DNA of 63,821 nt from JBBRXJ01 sp038248505 (GTDB taxonomy: Bacteria; Bacteroidota; Bacteroidia; Bacteroidales; JBBRXJ01). Both the position numbers and the translations under genes were made by a program. Shown here in pieces: positions 1 through 8,369 of the stretch. The first letter of the stretch is position 1, and each line of letters opens with the position of its first letter. The notes under the pieces are model-generated. The model saw only the letters and a list, made by a program, of their open reading frames with translations, was not told the DNA's origin and ran no database searches. The DNA is taken from contig JBBRXJ010000004.1 of the NCBI GenBank assembly GCA_038248505.1, positions 1-63,821 on the forward strand, written 5' to 3'.

Positions 1-75
1 TTTCTTAAAATCTTCGCTGAAAACTCGTTTCCGACGTTCTGATTCACTAAGTTTAAATTCTTCTCTTGTTGCCAT
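1..75 (-). CDS. Transposase N-terminus, IS3/IS911-like (partial, runs off left edge)
   Basis: Reading the minus strand from an ATG at 75-73 gives an uninterrupted 25-residue start, MATREEFKLSESERRKR then VFSEDFKK, that leaves the window at position 1. The basic segment followed by FSEDFKK is the usual beginning of the helix-turn-helix OrfA protein of IS3/IS911-type elements, which binds the terminal repeats. Only the first part is visible, so the subfamily, the OrfB partner and the terminal inverted repeat cannot be confirmed. The 300 bases upstream of it hold no intact gene. Confidence 0.5.
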   Translation of the reverse strand, partial: MATREEFKLSESERRKRVFSEDFKK

Positions 76-374
76 TTTTTTCCAGTTTAAAATGATTTTT
101 TAAGTCTTTAAAACGGTCAACATATTTCAGGCACCGACACAAAAATAAATCAACACCAGGCGGTAACACACGCTAAATTTAGATTATAAGAATAGCATTC
201 GTGAACTCCCCTTGATCCGTTTCCGATTGTCAGTTAAGACTTTTTACGTTTGTCATACTTCAGCGTATTGGGTCACCCAAAACTGCATTGCCACTTGGAC
301 ATGAATTTATTGATGCAGTAAAAAATGCTGTTAAAAAATGATTTTATAGGACGTAAAATAAAATTGTGAAATCC
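76..374. other. Intergenic region with an orphan coding-like tail
   Basis: Between the edge transposase and ruvC there is no intact gene. On the plus strand, codons 216-341 are open and end with TGA at 339-341; the last residues read SPKTALPLGHEFIDAVKNAV followed by two Lys. That looks like the C-terminus of a real protein and has no start, so it may be a gene remnant displaced by the neighbouring insertion. I do not recognise the family. Confidence 0.3.
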
Positions 375-935
375 TCAACCACTAACTCTCCCTGGATTTT
401 TCGCAATAAAGCTTTTCCAATTTTTTGCTGCTGATTTTTCGCCAACTATTACCGAGCCCTGATAAAAATGACACAATGCAGCAGCTAAACCATCAGTTGC
501 ATCAAGGTTTTTAGGGATGTCATCAAACTTAAGAATAGTTTTTAAGAATGCGGCTACCTGCTCTTTTGATGAAGCTCCCATACCCGTAATTGACATTTTT
601 ATTTTCTTTGGCGCATATTCAAAAATAGGCATGGAACGCGATAAAGCCGCGGCAATGGCTGCTCCCTGTGCCCTTCCTAATTTCAACATGCTCTGAATAT
701 TTTTTCCAAAGAAAGGTGCTTCAATGGCTAACTCATCGGGATGATATTCGTCAATCAAACTTATTACACGTTCAAAAATTTTCTTTATGCGCACAAAATG
801 ATCGTCATACTTATCAAGAAGTAAAACGCCCATGGTTATCAGTATAGGTTTATTATTTGTAACCTGAATAATTCCATAACCCATAATGGTTGTTCCCGGA
901 TCAATGCCTAATATTATTTTGTCTTTTATAGCCAA
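375..935 (-). CDS. ruvC: Crossover junction endodeoxyribonuclease RuvC
   Basis: RuvC is the Holliday-junction resolvase that works with RuvAB. The protein (186 aa) opens with ILGIDPGTTIMGYGII, carrying the first catalytic Asp, followed by LAIEAPFFGKN with the catalytic Glu and DATDGLAAALCH near residue 150 with the C-terminal acidic residues. Length and motif order are normal. The start is TTG at 935-933: the codon directly before it is the TAG stop of the upstream S41 protease, so no earlier in-frame start exists, and AAAGGAG lies 8 nt upstream on the minus strand (944-950). The zero-gap arrangement suggests translational coupling with the protease gene. Confidence 0.93.
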   Translation of the reverse strand: MAIKDKIILGIDPGTTIMGYGIIQVTNNKPILITMGVLLLDKYDDHFVRIKKIFERVISLIDEYHPDELAIEAPFFGKNIQSMLKLGRAQGAAIAAALSRSMPIFEYAPKKIKMSITGMGASSKEQVAAFLKTILKFDDIPKNLDATDGLAAALCHFYQGSVIVGEKSAAKNWKSFIAKNPGRVSG

Positions 936-2204
936 CTATTCAGCTCCTTTGTCAAATTCAAATCCGCTGAGTCGGTCTCTGAAATTCTTTATACGAGGGG
1001 TACTCGATTTTATAGTAAGCCATGAATTATACCTAATATAATTGAGTGATTGTTGTAAACAATCTTCAGCGGAGTCACCAAAAGGGCGATAAACATCATC
1101 GTATGCAAATTTTGTAGGTGGTATTCCATTAAAATATCCACCTTCATTATTTGCATTCGTTATTGCAAATGATATAGGTACAAAAGCATAATCACTAAAT
1201 TCAAATACATACATACCTACTGGTTTGCCATGTGTGGTATCTCCAATAATATAAACTGGCATGTATGGTTTCATACTATTTATAATTAACTCACTTGCTG
1301 AAGCGGTGTTACGTGTAGCAATTACAAATAAGCGGGTTATTCCTAAATTATAAGCCGTAGTTGTAAAATTATAGGTGTAATTTTCGTTTGCTAAATTACT
1401 ATTGTGCTTGTAGTTCATGCAAATTTTTCCATTGGTAATTGATGGAGCTAAAGAGTTCAATAAAAATTGCGCTACATCTACACGACCTCCGCCATTGTAT
1501 CTAAAATCGAGTACTAAATCATTAATACCCTGGCTCTGAAAATTGCTGAAAACCTGGTATAACTCATTATAAGTAGGACCTATAAAGCTATGCAGAACAA
1601 GATATCCTACCTTTTTAGAACCTGCTTGAATTACTTCTGAATGGATTACGGTTTTTATAGTCACATTTTCTTTTATCACATTCTTTACCAGAGTATCACC
1701 TAAAACATCAATGTATGTAAATTCTTTAGAGACCCCAAGATTATCGTCGCCAAGCAAGCTCAATTTATCAGCTGTATTGCTGAGAGCTACTCCATCAATT
1801 TTTATTATTTTACAACCTCTATCAATTCCTGCTTTTCTCATGGGTGATCCATCAAAAGAAAACAATATCAATAAATTTCCTGAGGCATCCTCGCTAAACT
1901 GAACCCCAAAACCAACATACATTCCTTCTTCAAAAAAATTATTAAACTCTTCGCGCGATTGTACATAACTCCAACGATCATATTGTTTGTTACGACAGTA
2001 AACCATTAAATCGTCAGGAGAACTAAAGGCAGCAGGATCGATAATGTAGGGTAGTTCTTGATTCCAAAAATAATTTTCTTTCAGAATAAGATATAATTCA
2101 GATTCAGCAATATCGCTAGGTGTACCTGATGGCGTGTATTCAGCCTCTTGCTCAACACAAGATGCAAATACAAGAAGCAAGAAAAGGTAAATACTATTTT
2201 TCAT
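936..2204 (-). CDS. S41 family peptidase, lipoprotein (Ctp/tail-specific protease type)
   Basis: The 422-residue protein starts with a lipoprotein signal (hydrophobic LFLLLVFASC, lipidated Cys at residue 16), so it is probably membrane-anchored in the cell envelope. A PDZ-like segment lies at about residues 90-170 (contains GSPMRKAGIDRGCKIIKIDG). The S41 core follows, with the dyad Ser304 in TASASE and Lys327 in THGKPVG at the spacing expected for the family, so it should be an active serine protease. Substrate unknown; S41 enzymes trim or degrade envelope proteins. It is the upstream gene of a two-gene unit with ruvC, its stop directly preceding the ruvC start. Confidence 0.88.
   Translation of the reverse strand: MKNSIYLFLLLVFASCVEQEAEYTPSGTPSDIAESELYLILKENYFWNQELPYIIDPAAFSSPDDLMVYCRNKQYDRWSYVQSREEFNNFFEEGMYVGFGVQFSEDASGNLLILFSFDGSPMRKAGIDRGCKIIKIDGVALSNTADKLSLLGDDNLGVSKEFTYIDVLGDTLVKNVIKENVTIKTVIHSEVIQAGSKKVGYLVLHSFIGPTYNELYQVFSNFQSQGINDLVLDFRYNGGGRVDVAQFLLNSLAPSITNGKICMNYKHNSNLANENYTYNFTTTAYNLGITRLFVIATRNTASASELIINSMKPYMPVYIIGDTTHGKPVGMYVFEFSDYAFVPISFAITNANNEGGYFNGIPPTKFAYDDVYRPFGDSAEDCLQQSLNYIRYNSWLTIKSSTPRIKNFRDRLSGFEFDKGAE
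944..950 (-). promoter_or_regulatory. Shine-Dalgarno sequence deciding the TTG start of ruvC
   Basis: On the minus strand AAAGGAG sits 8 nt before the TTG at 935-933. It lies inside the last codons of the S41 protease gene. Because the preceding in-frame codon is a stop, this site and the TTG together fix the ruvC start. Confidence 0.6.
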
Positions 2205-2308
2205 CTATTCTGAAGTATCATTTGTTAGGATTCAAATACATAAACGATAAAAATATTCAGTAGTATATAATACCCCTCAATTTATATTTACCCTGTATTG
2301 AATTTGAT

Positions 2309-3583
2309 TTAGTCAATCATATCAAAACCAGTATAGCTAACTAAAGCCTTTGGAATAGTAATGCCCTTGGAGCATTGGTTATTTTCAAGTAAAGCAGCTA
2401 GTATACGGGGTAATGCTAAAGCACTTCCATTTAGTGTGTGAGCTAATTTAGGTGTTTTATCTATTTTGTCACGGTATCTTAATTTTAGGCGGTTTGCCTG
2501 AAAATTTTCAAAATTACTAACGGAGCTAACTTCAAGCCACTTTTGTTGTGCTGCGGAATAAACCTCAAGATCATAGGTTAATGCTGAGGTAAAACCCATA
2601 TCGCCTCCACATAATTTTATTACGCGAAAGGGTAATTCAAGTTGATTCAGCAGTTTTACTACATGAGCCACCATGGTTTCAAGCGTATCGTATGATTTAT
2701 CAGGATGTTCAATTTGTACTATCTCCACTTTATCAAACTGATGTAGTCGGTTAAGTCCACGAACATCTTTACCATAGGAGCCCGCCTCACGTCTAAAACA
2801 AGGGGTATATGCAGTCATTTTTATAGGAAGCTCTTCGGCATCAACAATAACATCGCGATAAATATTTGTAACCGGAACCTCAGCAGTAGGAACTAAATAA
2901 TAATTATCGACGGTACAATGGTACATCTGGCCTTCTTTATCGGGTAATTGACCAGTACCAAAACCACTATCTTCATTTACCATGAATGGTGGGAGATATT
3001 CGGTATAGCCTGATTCGCGTGCTTTATCAAGAAAGAAATTAATAAGGGCTCTCTGGTATCTGGCACCTTTACCTTTATATACAGGGAAGCCAGCTCCCGT
3101 TAATTTATTGCCTAGTTCAAAGTCAATAATATCGTATTTTTTGGCAAGATCCCAATGAGGTATTGCTTCACCGTCAAATTTGGGCATTTCACCACCAGTT
3201 AGCACTACAGGGTTATCTTCAGCTCCTTTTCCGTTTGGCACTGTTGCATGCGGTGCATTTGGCAGAGTAATAATGAGTGCCAGTACTTTTTTCTCAGCCT
3301 CTTCATGATCTGTTTCGGCTAATTTTAGCTCATCTTTAAGTAAAATGGTACGTTCTTTTGCTTTATCAGCGTCCTTTTTTTTGCCCTCTTTAAAAAGTTG
3401 GCCAATTTGTTTAGACAAATTATTAAGCTCTGCTTGAACATCATTTACTTTTGATTGTAGAGTACGTCGTTTTTCATCTAAACCAATTATCTCATCAATA
3501 ATTGGTTTAGCATCCATATTGCGGATCTTTAAACGACTAATAATTTCTTCGGGATTTTCGCGAATGAATTTTATAGTTAACAT
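2309..3583 (-). CDS. serS: Seryl-tRNA synthetase
   Basis: This 424-residue class II aminoacyl-tRNA synthetase charges tRNA-Ser in the cytoplasm. The first ~110 residues form the long, charged coiled-coil arm (LDEKRRTLQSKVNDVQAEL onward) that binds the tRNA. The catalytic core shows motif 2 (TPCFRREAGSYGKDVRGLNR) and motif 3 (NGSALALPRILAALLENNQ, with the conserved Arg). Length is typical. It lies downstream of rplU-rpmA on the same strand but is separated from them by a strong terminator, so it should have its own promoter in 3584-3605. Confidence 0.97.
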   Translation of the reverse strand: MLTIKFIRENPEEIISRLKIRNMDAKPIIDEIIGLDEKRRTLQSKVNDVQAELNNLSKQIGQLFKEGKKKDADKAKERTILLKDELKLAETDHEEAEKKVLALIITLPNAPHATVPNGKGAEDNPVVLTGGEMPKFDGEAIPHWDLAKKYDIIDFELGNKLTGAGFPVYKGKGARYQRALINFFLDKARESGYTEYLPPFMVNEDSGFGTGQLPDKEGQMYHCTVDNYYLVPTAEVPVTNIYRDVIVDAEELPIKMTAYTPCFRREAGSYGKDVRGLNRLHQFDKVEIVQIEHPDKSYDTLETMVAHVVKLLNQLELPFRVIKLCGGDMGFTSALTYDLEVYSAAQQKWLEVSSVSNFENFQANRLKLRYRDKIDKTPKLAHTLNGSALALPRILAALLENNQCSKGITIPKALVSYTGFDMID

Positions 3584-3600
3584 AGCTGCAGTTTTAAAAC

Positions 3601-3631
3601 AAAAAATCTCCTGAGAAATATCTCAGGAGAT
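3601..3631 (-). terminator. Rho-independent terminator of rplU-rpmA
   Basis: A perfect 10-bp inverted repeat (ATCTCCTGAG at 3606-3615 with CTCAGGAGAT at 3622-3631, six-base loop) is followed on the minus strand by TTTTTTG. It lies 26 bases past the rpmA stop and before the serS start. Confidence 0.85.
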
Positions 3632-3657
3632 CAAAGTTAACAAATATTTTGAAAGGT

Positions 3658-3918
3658 TTATACCGTTATAGGTTCAACTGATACAAAGGATTTTTCATCT
3701 TTTTTCTTACGAAAAACCACTTTACCATCAGCCAAAGCAAATAAGGTATGATCCACACCCATACCAACGTTATCGCCAGCATGATGAACGGTACCTCTTT
3801 GACGTACAATGATATTACCTGATTTGGCAAATTCGCCACCAAATTTCTTAATACCTAATCTCTTACTATGTGATTCACGGCCGTTTTTCGAACTACCAAC
3901 ACCTTTTTTATGTGCCAT
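3658..3918 (-). CDS. rpmA: 50S ribosomal protein L27
   Basis: Bacterial L27 (86 aa) sits near the peptidyl-transferase centre of the large subunit. The start MAHKKGVGSSKNGRESHSKR and the following LGIKKFGGEFAKSGNIIVRQ-RGT are hallmark L27 sequence. The N-terminus begins directly with the mature AHKKG form, so there is no cleaved leader of the kind seen in Firmicutes. It is cotranscribed behind rplU with a 22-nt gap and ends at a strong terminator. Confidence 0.97.
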   Translation of the reverse strand: MAHKKGVGSSKNGRESHSKRLGIKKFGGEFAKSGNIIVRQRGTVHHAGDNVGMGVDHTLFALADGKVVFRKKKDEKSFVSVEPITV

Positions 3919-3940
3919 ATCAATTCTTTTTTGAGGGTTC

Positions 3941-4255
3941 TTACTTTGCTGAAATGTTCTCTACTAAAAGCTGAGTTAAATATTGTCTGTGACCATTCAA
4001 TACTTTATAGCCTTTTCTTCTTTTCTTCTTAAATACTAAAACCTTCTCACCTTTAGTGTGTTCTAGTATTTTACAGGTAACACTGGCACCTTTTATAGTA
4101 GGCTCACCTACAGTCACAGCACCTTCATTATCAATTAGTAATACAGTTTCAAATGAAACTTGTTTACCTTCTTCATGTTCTAACCGGTTGACAAATATTT
4201 TGTCATTCTTTTCAACCTTCATTTGCATTCCGGCTATCGTAACTATCGCGTACAT
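3941..4255 (-). CDS. rplU: 50S ribosomal protein L21
   Basis: L21 (104 aa) is a 23S rRNA-binding large-subunit protein. The start MYAIVTIAGMQMKVEKNDKI and the C-terminal KKKRRKGYKVLNGHRQ-YLTQL segment are diagnostic. It heads the two-gene rplU-rpmA unit, transcribed from a well-formed Bacteroidota promoter at 4296-4326, and is divergent from the bifunctional-nuclease gene. Confidence 0.97.
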   Translation of the reverse strand: MYAIVTIAGMQMKVEKNDKIFVNRLEHEEGKQVSFETVLLIDNEGAVTVGEPTIKGASVTCKILEHTKGEKVLVFKKKRRKGYKVLNGHRQYLTQLLVENISAK

Positions 4256-4295
4256 TGCAATTTAATTAAATTGTTCAAAAAATTTATAGGGATGG

Positions 4296-4326
4296 CAAAG
4301 GTATAAAACTTTTAATTATCAACAAA
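4296..4326 (-). promoter_or_regulatory. Promoter of rplU-rpmA (Bacteroidota -33/-7 type)
   Basis: On the minus strand TTTG (4326-4323) precedes TACCTTTG (4303-4296) by 19 nt, matching the Bacteroidota sigma-ABfr consensus TTTG / TAnnTTTG. Expected transcription start is near 4289, about 34 nt before the rplU ATG. Confidence 0.6.
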
Positions 4327-4364
4327 TATTTTGCTTTTTATTTACATAAATATAATTTGTAGCC

Positions 4365-4397
4365 TTTGTGCAAAAATACATTTTTATATTATCTTTG
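4365..4397 (+). promoter_or_regulatory. Promoter of the bifunctional nuclease gene (Bacteroidota -33/-7 type)
   Basis: TTTG at 4365-4368 and TATCTTTG at 4390-4397 are separated by 21 nt, a full match to the Bacteroidota consensus. The predicted start near 4404 leaves an ~80-nt leader before the ATG at 4487. It is back-to-back with the rplU promoter. Confidence 0.6.
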
Positions 4398-4486
4398 ATG
4401 CACAGCGCACGCTTTAGCTATTTATTAGGCCTCTAAAATACTGATTTATTTTTGTTTGAGGGTTTTTCTTTTAAGAATTATGAGAG

Positions 4487-5116
4487 ATGGGGAAAATTAG
4501 ATTAAATGTATTGGGTATATCCTATAGTCAAACCCAATCTGGGGCCTATGCTCTCGTTTTAACTGAGGAGGATGGCAATAGACGCATACCCATTATTGTT
4601 GGAGCCTTTGAAGCACAGGCCATTGCAATTCAACTGGAGGGCTTAACGCCTCCTCGTCCTTTAACGCATGATTTATTTATGAGCTTGGCTCAGTCGTTTA
4701 AGATTAGTCTTATAGAAGTAGTGATACATAAATTAGAAGAAGGCGTTTTCTTTGCTAAATTGTTATGTGATAATGGTAAAGACATGATTACCATTGATTC
4801 ACGCACTTCTGACGCTATTGCTTTGGCTTTACGTTTTGTTTGTCCAATTTTTACTACTGATGAGATAATGGAAAAAGCAGGCGTTGTTCTCGACTTTGAA
4901 GAAGGGGAGAAAAACAAGAAGCAAACACAAGAGGCAGAACTTATGGAGAAACCTCGGAAAAAAGCGTCAGAAAAAATTGAAATGCATGAAGATAATCCAT
5001 ATAGCTACCTCGACAATGATGAGATACAGAAAATGCTTGAAGATGCAATAAACCATGAAGATTATGAAAAGGCTTCCTCTTTGCGCGATGAGCTCAATAA
5101 ACGCCGTAAGTTATAA
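4487..5116 (+). CDS. Bifunctional nuclease family protein (DUF151) with C-terminal UVR motif
   Basis: The first ~140 residues match the bifunctional nuclease (BFN/DUF151) domain: LTEEDGNRRIPIIVGAFEAQ near residue 25 and the DSRTSDAIALALRFVCPIF segment near 105. After a charged linker, the last ~30 residues (NHEDYEKASSLRDELNKRR) form a UvrB/UvrC-type UVR motif, a protein-protein contact helix pair also found in the nucleotide-excision repair proteins. The domain has been reported to have DNase and RNase activity in plants; the physiological role in Bacteroidota is not established. It has its own promoter and is followed 39 nt later by a glycosyltransferase. Confidence 0.88.
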   Translation: MGKIRLNVLGISYSQTQSGAYALVLTEEDGNRRIPIIVGAFEAQAIAIQLEGLTPPRPLTHDLFMSLAQSFKISLIEVVIHKLEEGVFFAKLLCDNGKDMITIDSRTSDAIALALRFVCPIFTTDEIMEKAGVVLDFEEGEKNKKQTQEAELMEKPRKKASEKIEMHEDNPYSYLDNDEIQKMLEDAINHEDYEKASSLRDELNKRRKL

Positions 5117-5155
5117 ATTGCGTGGCGCCAAAATATTCAGCTTAGTATATATGAG

Positions 5156-6256
5156 ATGCAAATAGGTATCGTTCTCGTTTCTATTCTATTCCTAATATAT
5201 ATATTTTTCATTTTACTCCTTATATATGGATGGTATCGGATAAGACCTTTTACAAAGTCAAATTCGTTAGATCAGCCCTTTCTTTCTGTTGTAATTCCCT
5301 TTCGTAATGAAGCTAAAAATATTTCAGCTTTATTAAATGACTTATTTAATCAATCTCTTGATAAAATTAATTTCGAAATAATTTTAGTGAATGATCATTC
5401 AGATGATGAGAGTGTAAAAATAATTAATCAATTTAAGAATAAATTTGCTTTTTTATTGATTCATTCAAATACCCCATCCAAAGGTAAAAAGCAAGCATTG
5501 TCTAATGGAATACGTGCAAGTAAGGGAGAACTAATTCTTTCACTCGATGCTGATACTCGAATTGAATCGGACTTACTCTCCTTAATAATAAATTATTATT
5601 CCAAGTATAAATCAGACATGATTATATGTCCGGTTTTCTTCAATAAAAATAGAGGATTTTTAAATTCCGTTTTTTCTTTAGAATTTGCATCATTACTTGC
5701 ATCGGGTGCTGGTGCACTTGGTTTGGGTCAGCCCATCATGTGCAACGGAGCTTGTTTAGCATTTAAACGAGAATTGTATTTAAGTTATGGAAATAGACTC
5801 GATATTATATCGGGCGATGATATGTTTTTGATGTTGCATCTGAAAAAAGAGCATAAGCGAATTCATTATTTAAAAAACGCACATGTATATGCTTTAACGG
5901 ATGCTCCAAGTGATCTTAAATCTTTTATATCGCAACGAACAAGATGGGTATCAAAAGACAAAGCATACCGCGATGCGGGTGTGATTGAAACTGCAATTAT
6001 TGTCTTTTTGTTGAATACCGTACTCGCTATTTTGTTTGTTTCAGCTATTTTTGGTTTTTTTTCTTTTGGGCTTTTCTTATCATTATTCGGATTGAAATCA
6101 ATAGCTGATTTGGGAATTCTTTGGCCCTTCTTAAACTACTATGGAAGAAGGCATTATATTTGGTATTTTATTCCCACTCAGTTGTTATATATCTTTTATG
6201 TTCCACTTATCGCTATATGGGGAAATATTGCTAAATTTGAATGGAAAAATAAATAG
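5156..6256 (+). CDS. Family 2 glycosyltransferase, membrane-bound
   Basis: The 366-residue protein has an N-terminal membrane segment (residues 5-25), a GT-A catalytic domain starting at PFLSVVIPFRNEAKNISALL, and C-terminal hydrophobic segments (about 280-312 and 330-355). Catalytic signatures are visible: the LSLDADTRI metal-binding Asp motif near residue 130 and SQRTRW, the QxxRW-type motif of processive/inverting GT2 enzymes. It should transfer a sugar from a nucleotide donor at the cytoplasmic face. Substrate unknown; no polysaccharide cluster surrounds it. Confidence 0.85.
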   Translation: MQIGIVLVSILFLIYIFFILLLIYGWYRIRPFTKSNSLDQPFLSVVIPFRNEAKNISALLNDLFNQSLDKINFEIILVNDHSDDESVKIINQFKNKFAFLLIHSNTPSKGKKQALSNGIRASKGELILSLDADTRIESDLLSLIINYYSKYKSDMIICPVFFNKNRGFLNSVFSLEFASLLASGAGALGLGQPIMCNGACLAFKRELYLSYGNRLDIISGDDMFLMLHLKKEHKRIHYLKNAHVYALTDAPSDLKSFISQRTRWVSKDKAYRDAGVIETAIIVFLLNTVLAILFVSAIFGFFSFGLFLSLFGLKSIADLGILWPFLNYYGRRHYIWYFIPTQLLYIFYVPLIAIWGNIAKFEWKNK

Positions 6257-6389
6257 ACTTTTTATAAACTAATTTTAATCAATATTAAACGAGCATGTTC
6301 GTAAAAAATAAACAAGGATGAAAATTCACATGCGAGTTCCTTCGCTTCAGGCGAACATCCATTATTTATTTACCCAAAATTATTTATCC

Positions 6390-6605
6390 ATGAAAAAACG
6401 TATTTTTCTCAGCACACTTCTTTTTACATTTATTTGTTGGATTAGCCTTCCTGTAAATGGCATTCAATCGGGTTTGAAAGTAAATATTTCAGACACAGTT
6501 AAGCCTATTGAAAAAAAAATAAGCACAATTGAACCAAGCAAAAAAGAAGTAAAATCAGAAGCAACAAAAAAAGATAAACAAAGTCAGGCTGGAACTTCAA
6601 AATAA
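6390..6605 (+). CDS. Small secreted lysine-rich protein, unknown
   Basis: From the ATG at 6390 the product is 71 aa: MKKRIFLSTLLFTFICWISL is a clear signal peptide, followed by a ~50-residue Lys/Ser/Thr/Glu-rich low-complexity tail. An in-frame ATG at 6318 would add 24 residues in front of the signal peptide and bury it, so the internal start is preferred. No known domain. It lies 18 nt before the gate-domain protein, so the two are probably cotranscribed. It may be a small exported linker-like protein; function not assignable. Confidence 0.5.
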   Translation: MKKRIFLSTLLFTFICWISLPVNGIQSGLKVNISDTVKPIEKKISTIEPSKKEVKSEATKKDKQSQAGTSK

Positions 6606-6623
6606 TAAACGCTACTTCTTTTA

Positions 6624-7856
6624 ATGGTACTCAATTATATTTGGATTGCCTTTTTCCTACTCGCTTTTGTGGTAGGATTGGTAAAGCTTATTTTTTTTGG
6701 TGATACATCTGTTTTCCCTGCAATGATGGGAAGTACTTTTGATATGGCCAAAACCGGGTTTGAAATTTCTATTGGCCTTACAGGTGTATTAACTTTATGG
6801 CTAGGCCTAATGAAAATTGGCGAAGCGGGCGGTATGGTTAAAATTCTCTCACGTCTTTTTGGTCCTTTGTTTCGTCGTTTATTTCCTGAATTACCAGCTG
6901 ATTGTCCAGCGCAGGGAAGCATTATTATGAATTTAGCATCGAATATGCTAGGACTTGGTAATGCCGCAACGCCCATAGGATTGAAAGCTATGAAGGAGAT
7001 GCAGGAAGTGAATCCGAATAAAGATACAGCCTCCAATCCAATGATAATGTTTTTGGTATTAAATACCTCAGGTCTTACTCTAATACCAATGACCATAATG
7101 GTTTATCGTGCACAGTTTGGTGCTGCTGATCCGTCTGATATTTTGTTGCCCTCTGTAATTGCTACATTTATTGCTATGTTAGCTGGTTTGGTTAGTGTTG
7201 CCATCATGCAGAAGATAAATTTGTTTAATAGAGTCGTGTTGGCGTATTTAGGGACATTATTTTTAGTGATTACTGCTTTAATTTGGTTTTTTAGTAGACT
7301 TCCGCAAGCAGATGTGACGCGTATTTCGAGTATTGGTAGTAATCTGATATTATTTTCAGTTATCATTTCTTTTTTTGCTCTCGGCATTCGTAAGAAATTA
7401 AACCTATACGAAACCTTCATAGAAGGCGCTAAAGAAGGTTTTGAAATTGCAATAAAGATTATTCCTTACCTCATTGCAATTATGGTAGCCATAGGTGTTT
7501 TTAGAGCTTCTGGTTCAATGGATTTTATTATTTCTGGTTTTGATAAAGCATTTATTGCACTCGGTTTAGATACCTCATTTGTACCCGCTTTACCTACTGC
7601 TTTAATGAAGCCATTAAGTGGTAGCGGTACACGTGGACTTATGGTTGAAGCGATGCAGAGTTATGGTGTAGATTCGTTAGTAGGTCGAATGGTATGTGTT
7701 ATTCAAGGTTCAGCAGATACCACCTTTTATATACTTGCTGTTTATTTTGGAACAGTAGGCATTCGCAAAACCCGTTATGCTTTAACATGCGGATTGATTA
7801 CCGATGTGGCAGGAATTGTTGCTGCAATAATTCTTAGCTATATCTTTTTTGCATAG
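6624..7856 (+). CDS. Nucleoside-recognition (gate) domain membrane protein, fused SpmA/SpmB-like
   Basis: This 410-residue polytopic protein carries two gate domains. The N-terminal half has NLASNMLGLGNAATPIGLKA, the SpmA-type motif; the C-terminal half has ALPTALMKPLSGSGTRGL and VIQGSADTTFYILAVYFG, SpmB-type. In Bacillus these are separate spore-maturation proteins; in Bacteroidota a fused non-sporulation version is common. The gate motif is shared with nucleoside transporters, but the substrate here is unknown, so I name it by domain. It ends just 3 nt before the stop of a convergent truncated gene. Confidence 0.85.
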   Translation: MVLNYIWIAFFLLAFVVGLVKLIFFGDTSVFPAMMGSTFDMAKTGFEISIGLTGVLTLWLGLMKIGEAGGMVKILSRLFGPLFRRLFPELPADCPAQGSIIMNLASNMLGLGNAATPIGLKAMKEMQEVNPNKDTASNPMIMFLVLNTSGLTLIPMTIMVYRAQFGAADPSDILLPSVIATFIAMLAGLVSVAIMQKINLFNRVVLAYLGTLFLVITALIWFFSRLPQADVTRISSIGSNLILFSVIISFFALGIRKKLNLYETFIEGAKEGFEIAIKIIPYLIAIMVAIGVFRASGSMDFIISGFDKAFIALGLDTSFVPALPTALMKPLSGSGTRGLMVEAMQSYGVDSLVGRMVCVIQGSADTTFYILAVYFGTVGIRKTRYALTCGLITDVAGIVAAIILSYIFFA

Positions 7857-7859
7857 TCT

Positions 7860-8369
7860 TTAATGTATGATTAGATATTGATTTTCAGAATAGCTATTAC
7901 TATTGATTTTTATTATATATAGCACCTTTTCTGTAATCATTAATTGAGAATTATTATCAACTTCTTTGTTGATAAATAATTGCCCACATGAGTTAAATAT
8001 CGCTATGTTTGCTGAAGGAATTATATCGGCTAACTTAATATTTATAAGCCCTGTTGAAAGATTTGGGAAAATACTGCTTTTATATTTATGGTCATTTAAA
8101 TCTCTATTTAATCCGGTTACATTCAGTGATAATGTATTGGATGTATTTTCATTATTTTCATTATCAAAAACTTTAATATAGTAGTTTGCTTGCGTGTTGT
8201 AAGAATCTGTATACTCTATATTCCAGATATTGTTAATAACAGTATCTGTTCTAATTAAAAGACCATCTCGGTATAATTTAACTTTTGAGATATATCCGTC
8301 TTCATCAAAAAAACTAGCGTTGAATTTAGCTTGATTGTATGATATTGTTGCCGTAGATTCATCTGCATT
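7860..8369 (-). pseudogene. 5'-truncated T9SS cargo protein: Ig-like repeat plus type A sorting domain
   Basis: Hand translation of the minus strand from 8369 (just after an in-frame TAA at 8372-8370) to the TAA at 7862-7860 gives 169 codons with no ATG near the front. The first ~85 residues resemble a bacterial Ig-like repeat (ISKVKLYRDGLLIRTDTV, then YYIKVFDNENN). The last ~70 form a T9SS type A sorting domain (IFPNLSTGLINIKL, IAIFNSCGQLF, ending YLIIH). This is the tail of a secreted protein whose front is missing. It overlaps by 35 bp, back to back, with another truncated gene. Confidence 0.65.

Noticed and set aside
7966..8181. Plus-strand 71-codon frame
   Set aside because: It lies antisense to the T9SS sorting-domain fragment, whose minus-strand translation is clearly protein-like.
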